This document shows positions 30,792 through 37,423 of a DNA stretch of 37,423 bases, one piece after another. Position 1 is the first letter of the stretch. Each line of letters begins with the position of its first letter. Location: positions 1-37,423 of the forward strand of contig JADNRU010000005.1 in assembly GCA_016276965.1 (NCBI GenBank), in the 5' to 3' direction. Under the pieces are notes generated by a model. It made no database searches. It had not been told where the DNA came from and was given only the letters and a program-made list of their open reading frames with translations. This DNA is from Nitrosopumilales archaeon. Its GTDB lineage: Archaea; Thermoproteota; Nitrososphaeria; Nitrososphaerales; Nitrosopumilaceae. Made by a program: the position numbers and the translations under genes.

Positions 30792-31579
30792 AATTCTGCT
30801 TCTGATAAAGCTCTTTCACAATAACATTTTCTAGTTTTTGGAATTTTCTCAAGTATTACAGCTAACATCTTCTTTATAGATTCAACGTTTTTTGATAAAG
30901 TTTCTAAAACTTCTTTTGCAGTAACTGGTTTTTCTGCCCAAACATCATAATCTGTAATTGTAGATATAGAAACATAACAGATTTGTGCCTCTCGTGCTAA
31001 TTGGCATTCAGGAACAAGAGTCATTCCAATAATATCTGCACCAGTTGTTCTGAAAAATTTTGATTCGGCCTTGGTCGAAAACCGTGGTCCTTCTATGCAA
31101 ACATATGTACAATTTTTGTGAATTTTAATATTTTGACTTTGTGCTGTCTGTAATACTGCCTCCTGAAGCTCAGGACAAAAAGGTTCTGCAACAGATATGT
31201 GAATAACTCTACCATCTTCTGAAAAAGATCCAATACGTGATTTCGTAAAATCTAAAAATTGTGAAGGTAAAGCAAAATCGCTCGGCTTTAATTCTTCTTT
31301 TAAACTACCAACAGCTGATGGAGCAAGAATTCTTGTTACACCAAGTTCTTTGAAAGCCCAAATATTGGCTCTGAAATTAATCATATGAGGAGAAATTGCA
31401 TGTTTTTTTCCATGTCGTGGCATAAATGCAACTTTTCTTCCTTTATAATCCCCAATTGTGATTGAATCCGAAGTTTTACCGTAGGGAGTATCTATGGAAA
31501 TTTCTTTACTTTCTTGTAATAACTCTGAATCGTAAATTCCTGTTCCACCGAAAATTCCAATTTCGGCTTTTTGCTCCAT
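30788..31579 (-). CDS. mtnP: S-methyl-5'-thioadenosine phosphorylase
   Basis: MtnP cleaves methylthioadenosine with phosphate to adenine and methylthioribose-1-phosphate. The N-terminal [10 protein letters not shown] (7-16) binds phosphate, [20 protein letters not shown] is the MTAP block, and [15 protein letters not shown] with [14 protein letters not shown] forms the purine pocket. The 263 residues fit the trimeric MTAP type. Its ATG shares one base with the stop of apt (31579), so the two form an adenine-recycling operon. Methylthioadenosine would come from polyamine or similar synthesis. Confidence 0.94.
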   Translation of the reverse strand: MEQKAEIGIFGGTGIYDSELLQESKEISIDTPYGKTSDSITIGDYKGRKVAFMPRHGKKHAISPHMINFRANIWAFKELGVTRILAPSAVGSLKEELKPSDFALPSQFLDFTKSRIGSFSEDGRVIHISVAEPFCPELQEAVLQTAQSQNIKIHKNCTYVCIEGPRFSTKAESKFFRTTGADIIGMTLVPECQLAREAQICYVSISTITDYDVWAEKPVTAKEVLETLSKNVESIKKMLAVILEKIPKTRKCYCERALSEAEF

Positions 31580-32091
31580 TAATATTTCACCAAAGACTTT
31601 GAGCTGTACTTTTGTATTTTCTTTATTCCTTCTAATTCAGTTAATTCAATGATGAATGCAAAACTTACCACCTTTCCTCCCATTTTTTCAATTAGTTTTG
31701 CAGAAGCACTTGCCGTACCTCCTGTTGCTAACAAATCATCACAAATAATAACTCGTTGCCCTTTTTTTAGTGATTTTTTTTGAATTTCAATCACATCTTT
31801 GCCATATTCAGTTTTATAAGAAATTTTTTCTGTCTTACCGGGAAGTTTGCCTTTTTTTCGAATCATAAACATTCCTTTATGGTATTTGAAGGCCATTACA
31901 CAGGCAAAAAGAAAACCTCTTGATTCTATACCTGCAAAGACATCAAAATCATTTGGATGAAAGTGTTTTGAGAATTCATCTACCACATAGGAAATTGCAG
32001 AAGGATCTCTTAGAATGGGACTAAAATCTCGAAATAATATTCCTTTTTTTGGAAAGTTCGCATACTCATCAATTTTTTCCTTCAGATTCAC
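31579..32091 (-). CDS. apt: Adenine phosphoribosyltransferase
   Basis: Apt converts adenine and PRPP to AMP. The signature PRPP-binding loop is [20 protein letters not shown]; the N-terminus [20 protein letters not shown] is typical, as is [14 protein letters not shown]. From GTG 32091 the product has 170 residues. The start is preferred over the earlier frame start at 32115 because AATAAAAATT is centred 27 bp upstream and the family N-terminus begins at NLKEKI. Downstream mtnP provides adenine for this reaction. Confidence 0.93.
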   Translation of the reverse strand: MNLKEKIDEYANFPKKGILFRDFSPILRDPSAISYVVDEFSKHFHPNDFDVFAGIESRGFLFACVMAFKYHKGMFMIRKKGKLPGKTEKISYKTEYGKDVIEIQKKSLKKGQRVIICDDLLATGGTASASAKLIEKMGGKVVSFAFIIELTELEGIKKIQKYSSKSLVKY

Positions 32092-32134
32092 GATAAGTAG
32101 GCAAAAAATGAGCAATAAAAATTGTTTCTACTTT

Positions 32135-32155
32135 ATACATTACAAAATAATGTAT
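32135..32155. repeat. Inverted repeat between apt promoter and exported-protein gene end
   Basis: ATACATTA (32135-32142) and TAATGTAT (32148-32155) are perfect inverted 8-bp arms with a five-base spacer. The repeat overlaps the stop of the minus-strand gene at 32155 and lies about 12 bp upstream of the apt TATA-like box. It may be a transcription terminator hairpin or an operator for the apt-mtnP operon; nothing here decides. Confidence 0.4.
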
Positions 32156-34299
32156 TACTCTATAACAAATGAAGTTTCTGCTTCATCAACAGGATCAGAT
32201 GCATTAATAGTGTAATTTCCAGGAGCAATATCTTTAGGAATTATCCAAGGAATTACAAAATTTCCTGCAGCTGTAGACCTTGCGGTAATCTCTGCAATTT
32301 CAGTACCGTCTTGATCAAATATTTGGATAACCACAGGCTGGTTAACACGTGCTCCAAATCCTTTGATATTCACAGTTTTTCCTTGAGTAGTTTGTTCAAT
32401 ACTCTGAACTGTGACTACTAATCCTTCCTCTACATTGCCAACAACATCAATTTCAATTGTTGCAAAATTTGCACCGCTTCTTGCTTTAATACTCCAAGTT
32501 CCAAATTCTGTATCGGTAGGTACTCTAAATGAATTTTCGGAGAATAATCCATCTTTGTTGGTAAATGTTTCTTTTGTTTTTACTATTTCCCCATCGGTAT
32601 TAATTAATTCTAGAGTCAATAAAACGTTAGGAGATGTATTTCCCAGAATCAAAATTGATTCACCGGATTGATAGTTTTGTTTTGTTGTGAGGATTTTGAT
32701 TGGTCCAGAACCAATTTGTAAGCCAACAGAAAAAACATCATCTGCTTGTGCATTCCCTCTAGTTAGTACAATTGTATAAACTCCTGAAGGATATCCAGTT
32801 AAATCCAAGTCGAAGGTTTTTTGACCATCTGGTCCTAAAATAACTGCCTCACTAAATTTTGGTTTATCAGAAGGATCTATTACTAATAATGTAATTGTTG
32901 ATGATGTAGGCCCTTGTATTTCGGCTTTGGCAATTTCTCCGGCAGCATAGTTTAGCTTATCCATTTTTACAATAAGTTGAACTTGAGGCAATTCACCTAG
33001 ACCTATCAAAACAATTTCAGTACTACCATCTTGAGTTGCTATAAGTGAATAAGTTCCTTGAGGTGAAGAAAAATCAGTTGGAAATTGGAATGAAATTTCT
33101 CCTGAAGATCCTACATTAATGATCTCTGAATGAACTTCATTACCCTGTGGATCTTCTACAACTATTTCCAATTCCTTATTCGGTGAAGCTGTTCCATTAT
33201 ACGTCACAGTTTCACCTGGTTCAAACTTTATTTTGATTGGTGTGATTTCAATTGTTTTGGATGACTCTATTGACCATGATCTAGATATGGTTTCTTGTCC
33301 ATCAGTAATTTCTGCAGTACGTTTACCATATGGTGCATCAGCTGGAACAAGTGTACTGTATTTCCAATTACCTTGTAAATCTACTGGGATTGCAATAGTA
33401 TTTTCAACTTCGCCTTCTTCGTTTAACACTGTGGCAGTAACCGTTCCACCTGGTAGTGCGGTTCCTGAAACTGTAACGTTTTCACCCCTATGCACAACAA
33501 GAGGTATGCCACCAATAGTAAGAGGAATTTCTTTAGTTGAAGCCATTCTGTCTTGCGATTCATCGATTCTTATACTGATGCTTTTTTCATTTCCTTGTTG
33601 GTCTTTTAAAACAAAATCAACTCGTCCTACGTTTTGGTTTTCAGGTACCTTAGAACTTATCACAAAGTAGCCTTTATCATCTGTCCTAAAAGATTCTAAC
33701 AAGTTATCTCCTATATAGAAAGTAAGTACTTGATCAGTTCCAAAATTATTTCCAGTAACTCTCATTGAAGATCCTACATTAGGTTTTTCAGGAATTAATC
33801 TAAAAATTGAATCTTTCAAAATTCCTGAATTTTCTTTAAGAGAATCATCTTCAACTGGTTCAAAACTAGTTGAATCACCAACCAAAGTTTTTCCAGTTCC
33901 TATCTGTTCGTCTTTTTCAAGTGCTTTCCAATTTATTCCAGGTTTTGGTTTGTCTGTTTTTATTCCAAATTTTACTACATCTCCAGCTTTGAGTGGAGAT
34001 GATGTTGAAAATACAATAACGCCTTGTGGAGTTTTTTTGCCAGTCCAGCCCTTTTCAGTCTTAAATGATTTAAAAGTAAAATCGCTACCCAACCACATTC
34101 GAATTGTATCAATGTCTGAAGTACTTGATTTACTATTTTCAAATTCAATAATCGTAGTCTCTTCAAAACCAATGCTTCTTGCAGAAACTAATTTTTCTTG
34201 AGCTTCTATTTCTGCAGAAGCAAAAACTACAAAGATTGACGCAACAATTAACAAAGAAAGAACGGCGCCCCTTGAGGACAAATACATATAATTCAACAA
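32155..34299 (-). CDS. Exported multi-domain Ig-like protein
   Basis: The 714-residue protein starts with a signal-type sequence (AVLSLLIVASIFVVFASAEIEA, ~12-33) and continues as a string of Ig-like/macroglobulin-like beta domains. Repeated cues include GTALPGGTVTATVLN, GTASPNKELEIVVEDPQG, GNTSPNVLLTLELINTDG and ARVNQPVVIQIFDQDGTEI, separated by FxP(T)DxxxGTYS/YTI strands. No C-terminal anchor is visible. Large proteins of this type in Thaumarchaeota are surface or secreted. The start is TTG 34299, with GGAGG at 34307-34311; ATG 34287 is an alternative with TTTAATTT about 25 bp upstream. Function unknown. Confidence 0.78.
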   Translation of the reverse strand: MLNYMYLSSRGAVLSLLIVASIFVVFASAEIEAQEKLVSARSIGFEETTIIEFENSKSSTSDIDTIRMWLGSDFTFKSFKTEKGWTGKKTPQGVIVFSTSSPLKAGDVVKFGIKTDKPKPGINWKALEKDEQIGTGKTLVGDSTSFEPVEDDSLKENSGILKDSIFRLIPEKPNVGSSMRVTGNNFGTDQVLTFYIGDNLLESFRTDDKGYFVISSKVPENQNVGRVDFVLKDQQGNEKSISIRIDESQDRMASTKEIPLTIGGIPLVVHRGENVTVSGTALPGGTVTATVLNEEGEVENTIAIPVDLQGNWKYSTLVPADAPYGKRTAEITDGQETISRSWSIESSKTIEITPIKIKFEPGETVTYNGTASPNKELEIVVEDPQGNEVHSEIINVGSSGEISFQFPTDFSSPQGTYSLIATQDGSTEIVLIGLGELPQVQLIVKMDKLNYAAGEIAKAEIQGPTSSTITLLVIDPSDKPKFSEAVILGPDGQKTFDLDLTGYPSGVYTIVLTRGNAQADDVFSVGLQIGSGPIKILTTKQNYQSGESILILGNTSPNVLLTLELINTDGEIVKTKETFTNKDGLFSENSFRVPTDTEFGTWSIKARSGANFATIEIDVVGNVEEGLVVTVQSIEQTTQGKTVNIKGFGARVNQPVVIQIFDQDGTEIAEITARSTAAGNFVIPWIIPKDIAPGNYTINASDPVDEAETSFVIE

Positions 34300-34391
34300 C
34301 GTTTTCCCTCCAAATTAAACCTTAACTAGATATAGTTATTTCAAATTTCTATATTCTGAATAAATTCTTAGTAAAATTCATTAACTACAAT

Positions 34392-36485
34392 TCAAACTTT
34401 GGCCTTTGGTAGTTTGTCTAGATTGGAAGTAGATATAAGATTTTGATGTTGACGAATTCTTTCTGATATTAATCTGTATAAAGTTCTGAACTGGTCTTTT
34501 GTTCTATCTGATAAAAAGTCTGCCTCTTTTAATGAAATTTTTTCACAAATGTATCTGGTAATTTCTTCATTATCAAATTCACTCCAACCCTCATCTCTGT
34601 GTTCATTCCATATGGCAGAAAGGTTTGCTAATACTCCTTTCTTTCCTCTAGCCATTACATCTTCTTTGGTTAGGTTGCTATATCCTTCCTTTCTTAACTT
34701 TATTTCATATGTTTGATTTACAGCATGAAGATAATCATCAAGTACCATGTAATCCTCAATTGACTGGATTGCTTTTGCTCCCAATTCAAAAAATATAGTC
34801 TGTACTTTGGAAAAATCATTTGCTGTTAATTGTGCTGAAATTAGTTTTGATTCATCACTATTATCAAGCAGAATGAATGTTTTGTATCCATGATTTCTGT
34901 AAAATATTGCTAGTGGTAATACAGAATTTTTGCTAAAGGCCGCAACAACGTTTAATGGATTCATAGAAATATTTGGATCTTCAAGGAATTTATCAAATGC
35001 ATTCAAATACATTACATCTGACATTGTTTCTACAATTATAACTGGTCGTGAATTTGTTCCAATTTCTCTATCTACAATTGAATCAACTAAACCTCTTGAA
35101 AGTCCATAGAGAATTGGAATTAAAGTTTCATCAACAGCATTCCAATAATCATAATATATTTTGCTTAGATGTTTTCTCTTATCTAATTCTACAACTAGTA
35201 GATTTCCTGGAGTATAATCAAAAATCATGAAGGGAGAATGTGTTGCATATAATACTTGATTGGAACCAGCAAGCGACTTTAACAAGTCTGCTATTCCTCG
35301 TTGTTGGATTGGATGAAGGTTTCTTGCAGGTTCGTCGAGTAACAAGATTGCTTCCTTTAGTTCAGATCTTTGTGTTTCTGCGGCAAAATTAACAATAAAT
35401 GAAAATGTCCACTTGAATCCTTCAGCTCTTCTATTTAGTAAACCAGTGTTTGTAACTGTACCATCCCTATGAATATCTGAAATAACTACACTCATAATAT
35501 TTCCTGGATTCCACCTTAAATCAACATGAATTGGATCACCTTTCCAGGCTGGATTCAGTCTAGCAGTTAACCTGTTACTTGCAGTATTTAGAAATTTAAT
35601 TAGTTTTGAGGGACTGTTTTTATATTCTTCTAATTTTTCTACATCTAATTCAGCTAAATAAAAAAGATTTCTTACTGTTTCAGCTTTATCAAACTCTTCA
35701 ATGTATTCAATTCCTTCTTGTTTCGGTTCTCTTGATTCTTTTATGTATTCATTAAGATTGATGTTTCCATAAATTTTCTTGTAATCTGAGAAATAAACAA
35801 ACCTAGGATGTAAATTTTTTTCAATAAAATTTTCCAGTGCAGTTCTTTCAGTAGTACCTACAAGAAGTTTATCAAAAGCTTCATCCATATCTTTAGAAAC
35901 TTTTTCCCATTCAGAAATAACTTGATGTTCTTCAGCTGCCAATACATGGATACTGTTGCTAAATTCTTTCATCTCACTATCAAACATCTCACGACTTTTT
36001 GGCGGGGAACCCTCAAAAAATTTTGTATCAAGACGAATCCTTATATGATTAGGTATAGTTTCTACAAAATTAAGTATATTTTCAGCAAAATTTTCCCAAG
36101 AGTTTAATGCCTTATTTTCCTCATCACTTATTTTGGTATCCCCAAAATCATATTGAGTTTGTGCATTTTTGTTAGTTCTAAAGATTCGTAACTTTTTAAT
36201 TTCTGGAATATTAGGAAATTTTTCTTTAATGATTTGAGTTTCACTTGGTAATAGATCAAATTCTCCCTCTGCAATCTTTACTTCTGACTTTAATTCTTCA
36301 TACATTTCATCACACAAATCTAAATCAGACAACTGTTCATCTTTATTCAATAAAGTAAGGGCTTGGAGAATGGTTGTTTTTCCACTTTCATTTCTTCCAA
36401 TAAATGCAGCCAAGTCACCTACTTTGATCTCTCCTGAGTCATGAATACAACGAAAAGCACGTACTCTGAACTTTCTTAGTCGCAT
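34392..36485 (-). CDS. OLD-family ATPase with TOPRIM-like domain
   Basis: The 697-residue protein has an SMC/OLD-type ATPase: Walker A GRNESGKT at 30-37, a long insertion with coiled-coil-like helices, the signature NRRAEGFKWTFSF at 351-363, Walker B ILLLDEP at 380-386 and the H-loop ATHSPF at 415-420. A C-terminal TOPRIM-like region follows, VIIVETMSDVMYLNAF (E486, D490) with ILLDNSDESK (D541, D544). OLD proteins are ATP-dependent nucleases acting in phage defence and DNA repair; GajA of Gabija is related, but no GajB helicase is adjacent. ATG 36485 with TTTTAAC about 25 bp upstream. Confidence 0.8.
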   Translation of the reverse strand: MRLRKFRVRAFRCIHDSGEIKVGDLAAFIGRNESGKTTILQALTLLNKDEQLSDLDLCDEMYEELKSEVKIAEGEFDLLPSETQIIKEKFPNIPEIKKLRIFRTNKNAQTQYDFGDTKISDEENKALNSWENFAENILNFVETIPNHIRIRLDTKFFEGSPPKSREMFDSEMKEFSNSIHVLAAEEHQVISEWEKVSKDMDEAFDKLLVGTTERTALENFIEKNLHPRFVYFSDYKKIYGNINLNEYIKESREPKQEGIEYIEEFDKAETVRNLFYLAELDVEKLEEYKNSPSKLIKFLNTASNRLTARLNPAWKGDPIHVDLRWNPGNIMSVVISDIHRDGTVTNTGLLNRRAEGFKWTFSFIVNFAAETQRSELKEAILLLDEPARNLHPIQQRGIADLLKSLAGSNQVLYATHSPFMIFDYTPGNLLVVELDKRKHLSKIYYDYWNAVDETLIPILYGLSRGLVDSIVDREIGTNSRPVIIVETMSDVMYLNAFDKFLEDPNISMNPLNVVAAFSKNSVLPLAIFYRNHGYKTFILLDNSDESKLISAQLTANDFSKVQTIFFELGAKAIQSIEDYMVLDDYLHAVNQTYEIKLRKEGYSNLTKEDVMARGKKGVLANLSAIWNEHRDEGWSEFDNEEITRYICEKISLKEADFLSDRTKDQFRTLYRLISERIRQHQNLISTSNLDKLPKAKV

Positions 36486-36570
36486 CTAGTGCTAGTTGCG
36501 AACTTGCGTTTTAACTTATACTACACAATTATACTGAACAATTAGCTCATTACTAAATAGATATAAATTA

Positions 36571-37065
36571 ATGAAAGTTGGTAAAAATTTAGCATCCATG
36601 CGCACTGTAGCTTTAGTTGTCTTCCTTTTTCCAGTTGTAATATCTCTTTTTATAGGTACTTTTGTAATGGCAGAAGTTTTAGAAAAACCAGAAAGAGAAC
36701 TAAATCTATGGCCTTTCAAAGACTCTGGATTCTCCTTTTCATCTAGCGAACTTTTGATTAAAGGATTACAAAAAGAATATTCTACATCAGATACAATAAC
36801 TATCCAAATATCAGTAACTGATCCATCATTTGATTGTGGAGATCTTTACATTACGATATACAATTCTGAAATTGTTCCAAAACAAGTTGTAACACAAAGT
36901 GGATTTTTTGATCAATGTTTTCAACAAAACAATCTTCTTTTACCTATTGATGACAAATTCTCTGAACAAATAGATACTCCTGGTCAATATGAAATTATAG
37001 CTGAAATGAATGACAAGACATTTAGAAAAATCATATCTGCAAACGAGAAATTTATCGTTAAATAG
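36571..37065 (+). CDS. Exported or membrane-anchored protein, 164 aa
   Basis: An N-terminal hydrophobic helix (VALVVFLFPVVISLFIGTFVM, ~13-33) is followed by AEVLEKPERELN and an extracytoplasmic beta-rich domain with the two cysteines CGDLY and FDQCF that could form a disulphide. The domain resembles a Big/MG-type beta sandwich by pattern (DTITIQISVTDPSF, PGQYEIIAEMND), similar in feel to domains in the Ig-like protein at 32155-34299, but homology is unproven. ATG 36571. It is divergent from the OLD ATPase gene. Confidence 0.6.
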   Translation: MKVGKNLASMRTVALVVFLFPVVISLFIGTFVMAEVLEKPERELNLWPFKDSGFSFSSSELLIKGLQKEYSTSDTITIQISVTDPSFDCGDLYITIYNSEIVPKQVVTQSGFFDQCFQQNNLLLPIDDKFSEQIDTPGQYEIIAEMNDKTFRKIISANEKFIVK

Positions 37066-37137
37066 GAAAAAGCGAGGTATATATTGAATTCCATTAGATT
37101 TCAATCAAAATCGATTTACAATTATTGAGAGATTAAC

Positions 37138-37423
37138 ATGGCACAAGAAAAAAAGTATTCATCATCGGATCCAGTATCCGAAAATAAAAAATCCATAGCT
37201 AAAAAGGCTGAACAACTAGAAAAAAAAATTCGAAATCTAAAAATGGAATTAGAACAAAAAACTTCGACTAAACAAAAGAAAAAGAAAATTGTATCTAAAA
37301 AAGAAGAAAAGAAAATTGTAGCTAAAAAAGAAGAAAAGAAAATTGTAGCTAAAAAAGAAGAAAAGAAAATTGTAGCTAAAAAAGAAGAAAAGAAAATTGT
37401 ATCTAAAAAAGAAGAAAAGAAAA
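37138..37423 (+). CDS. Lysine-rich repeat protein, N-terminal part
   Basis: ATG 37138 opens a frame that runs off the window after 95 codons. It begins AQEKKYSSSDPVSENKKS, has a predicted coiled-coil (AKKAEQLEKKIRNLKMELEQ), then a tandem repeat of the nine-residue unit KIVAKKEEK (Ala or Ser at one position). The strong positive charge and repeated basic units recall histone-H1-like tails and other nucleic-acid-binding disordered tails, but the rest of the protein is outside the window. No signal peptide. The function is therefore open. Confidence 0.6.
   Translation, partial: MAQEKKYSSSDPVSENKKSIAKKAEQLEKKIRNLKMELEQKTSTKQKKKKIVSKKEEKKIVAKKEEKKIVAKKEEKKIVAKKEEKKIVSKKEEKK
37285..37419 (+). repeat. 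27-bp tandem repeat, five copies
   Basis: Five consecutive 27-bp units begin at 37285, 37312, 37339, 37366 and 37393, with the only clear variation a GCT/TCT codon (Ala/Ser). Each encodes nine residues, KIVAKKEEK, so the repeat is in frame. It continues to the window edge, so copy number is a minimum. Near-identity at DNA level suggests recent slippage or recombination. Confidence 0.9.

Noticed and set aside
33233-33670. A 145-codon open frame opposite the Ig-like protein gene.
   Set aside because: It is fully inside a strong coding gene on the other strand, has no promoter at its start and encodes low-complexity Ser/Pro/Val sequence with no motif; it is a shadow of the real gene.
34392-36485. 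A Gabija system (GajA plus GajB).
   Set aside because: The ATPase resembles OLD/GajA, but no UvrD-like helicase gene is next to it.
37285-37419. CRISPR-like regular repeats.
   Set aside because: The 27-bp units are contiguous with no spacers and keep one reading frame, so this is a coding tandem repeat. No CRISPR array was seen elsewhere.

Overview
The window is AT-rich archaeal chromosome, most likely from an ammonia-oxidising Nitrososphaeria (Thaumarchaeota), close to Nitrosopumilus or Nitrosarchaeum. The reasons are an HMf-type histone, topoisomerase VI, aIF1A, aIF2-beta, DUF424, RIO1, ribosomal proteins S17e and S11, ArnR1-like winged helices and a DUF373 membrane protein. Many genes have a TATA-like box about 25 bp before the start codon (leaderless mRNA), and TTG or GTG starts are very common. 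This assignment comes from reading the proteins; no database search was run. Genes are densely packed, with 1-20 nt overlaps at many junctions, and no stretch longer than about 300 bp lacks a gene.

Layout. 1-7.75 kb: the end of a LamG-like protein, an asparagine-synthase-like PP-loop enzyme, purB, rtcB, a PDCD5 homologue, rps11, thiL and a phosphohexomutase. 7.76-11.8 kb is a looser region: tRNA-Thr(CGU), tiny ORFs, two small membrane proteins, a wHTH regulator, two zinc-binding proteins, a candidate hairpin RNA, an AIPR-family defence gene and tRNA-Cys(GCA). 11.8-15.6 kb: histone, TatD-type hydrolase, S17e, a ubiquitin-like/Cgi121 fusion, a THUMP protein, a Sua5/YrdC enzyme, a hyperacidic mini-ORF and a second wHTH regulator. 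15.7-23.5 kb: membrane and zinc-ribbon proteins, purA, pyrF, a Nudix hydrolase, a cis-prenyltransferase, DUF373 and a frameshifted DUF5679 gene. 23.5-28.9 kb is the co-directional array aIF2-beta, DUF424, aIF1A, RIO1, KH protein, top6B, top6A. 28.9-37.4 kb: a membrane-anchored Hsp20-like protein, small regulators, mtnP-apt, a large exported Ig-like protein, an OLD-family ATPase, an exported protein, and the start of a lysine-rich protein with a 27-bp tandem repeat.

How the genes connect. purA and purB make AMP from IMP, while mtnP and apt recycle methylthioadenosine to AMP. rtcB, the THUMP protein, Sua5 and the Cgi121 fusion act on RNA, with the last two pointing to t6A on tRNA. The aIF/RIO1/KH genes serve translation initiation and small-subunit maturation. 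AIPR and the OLD ATPase are probable anti-phage genes in separate places.

Most worth following up: the MoaD/ThiS-like domain fused to a Cgi121-like domain opposite Sua5 and THUMP genes; a 58-nt hairpin that starts exactly where a TATA-like box would place transcription, next to the AIPR gene; the Hsp20-like domain anchored by two membrane helices; and several genes too short for routine gene calling.
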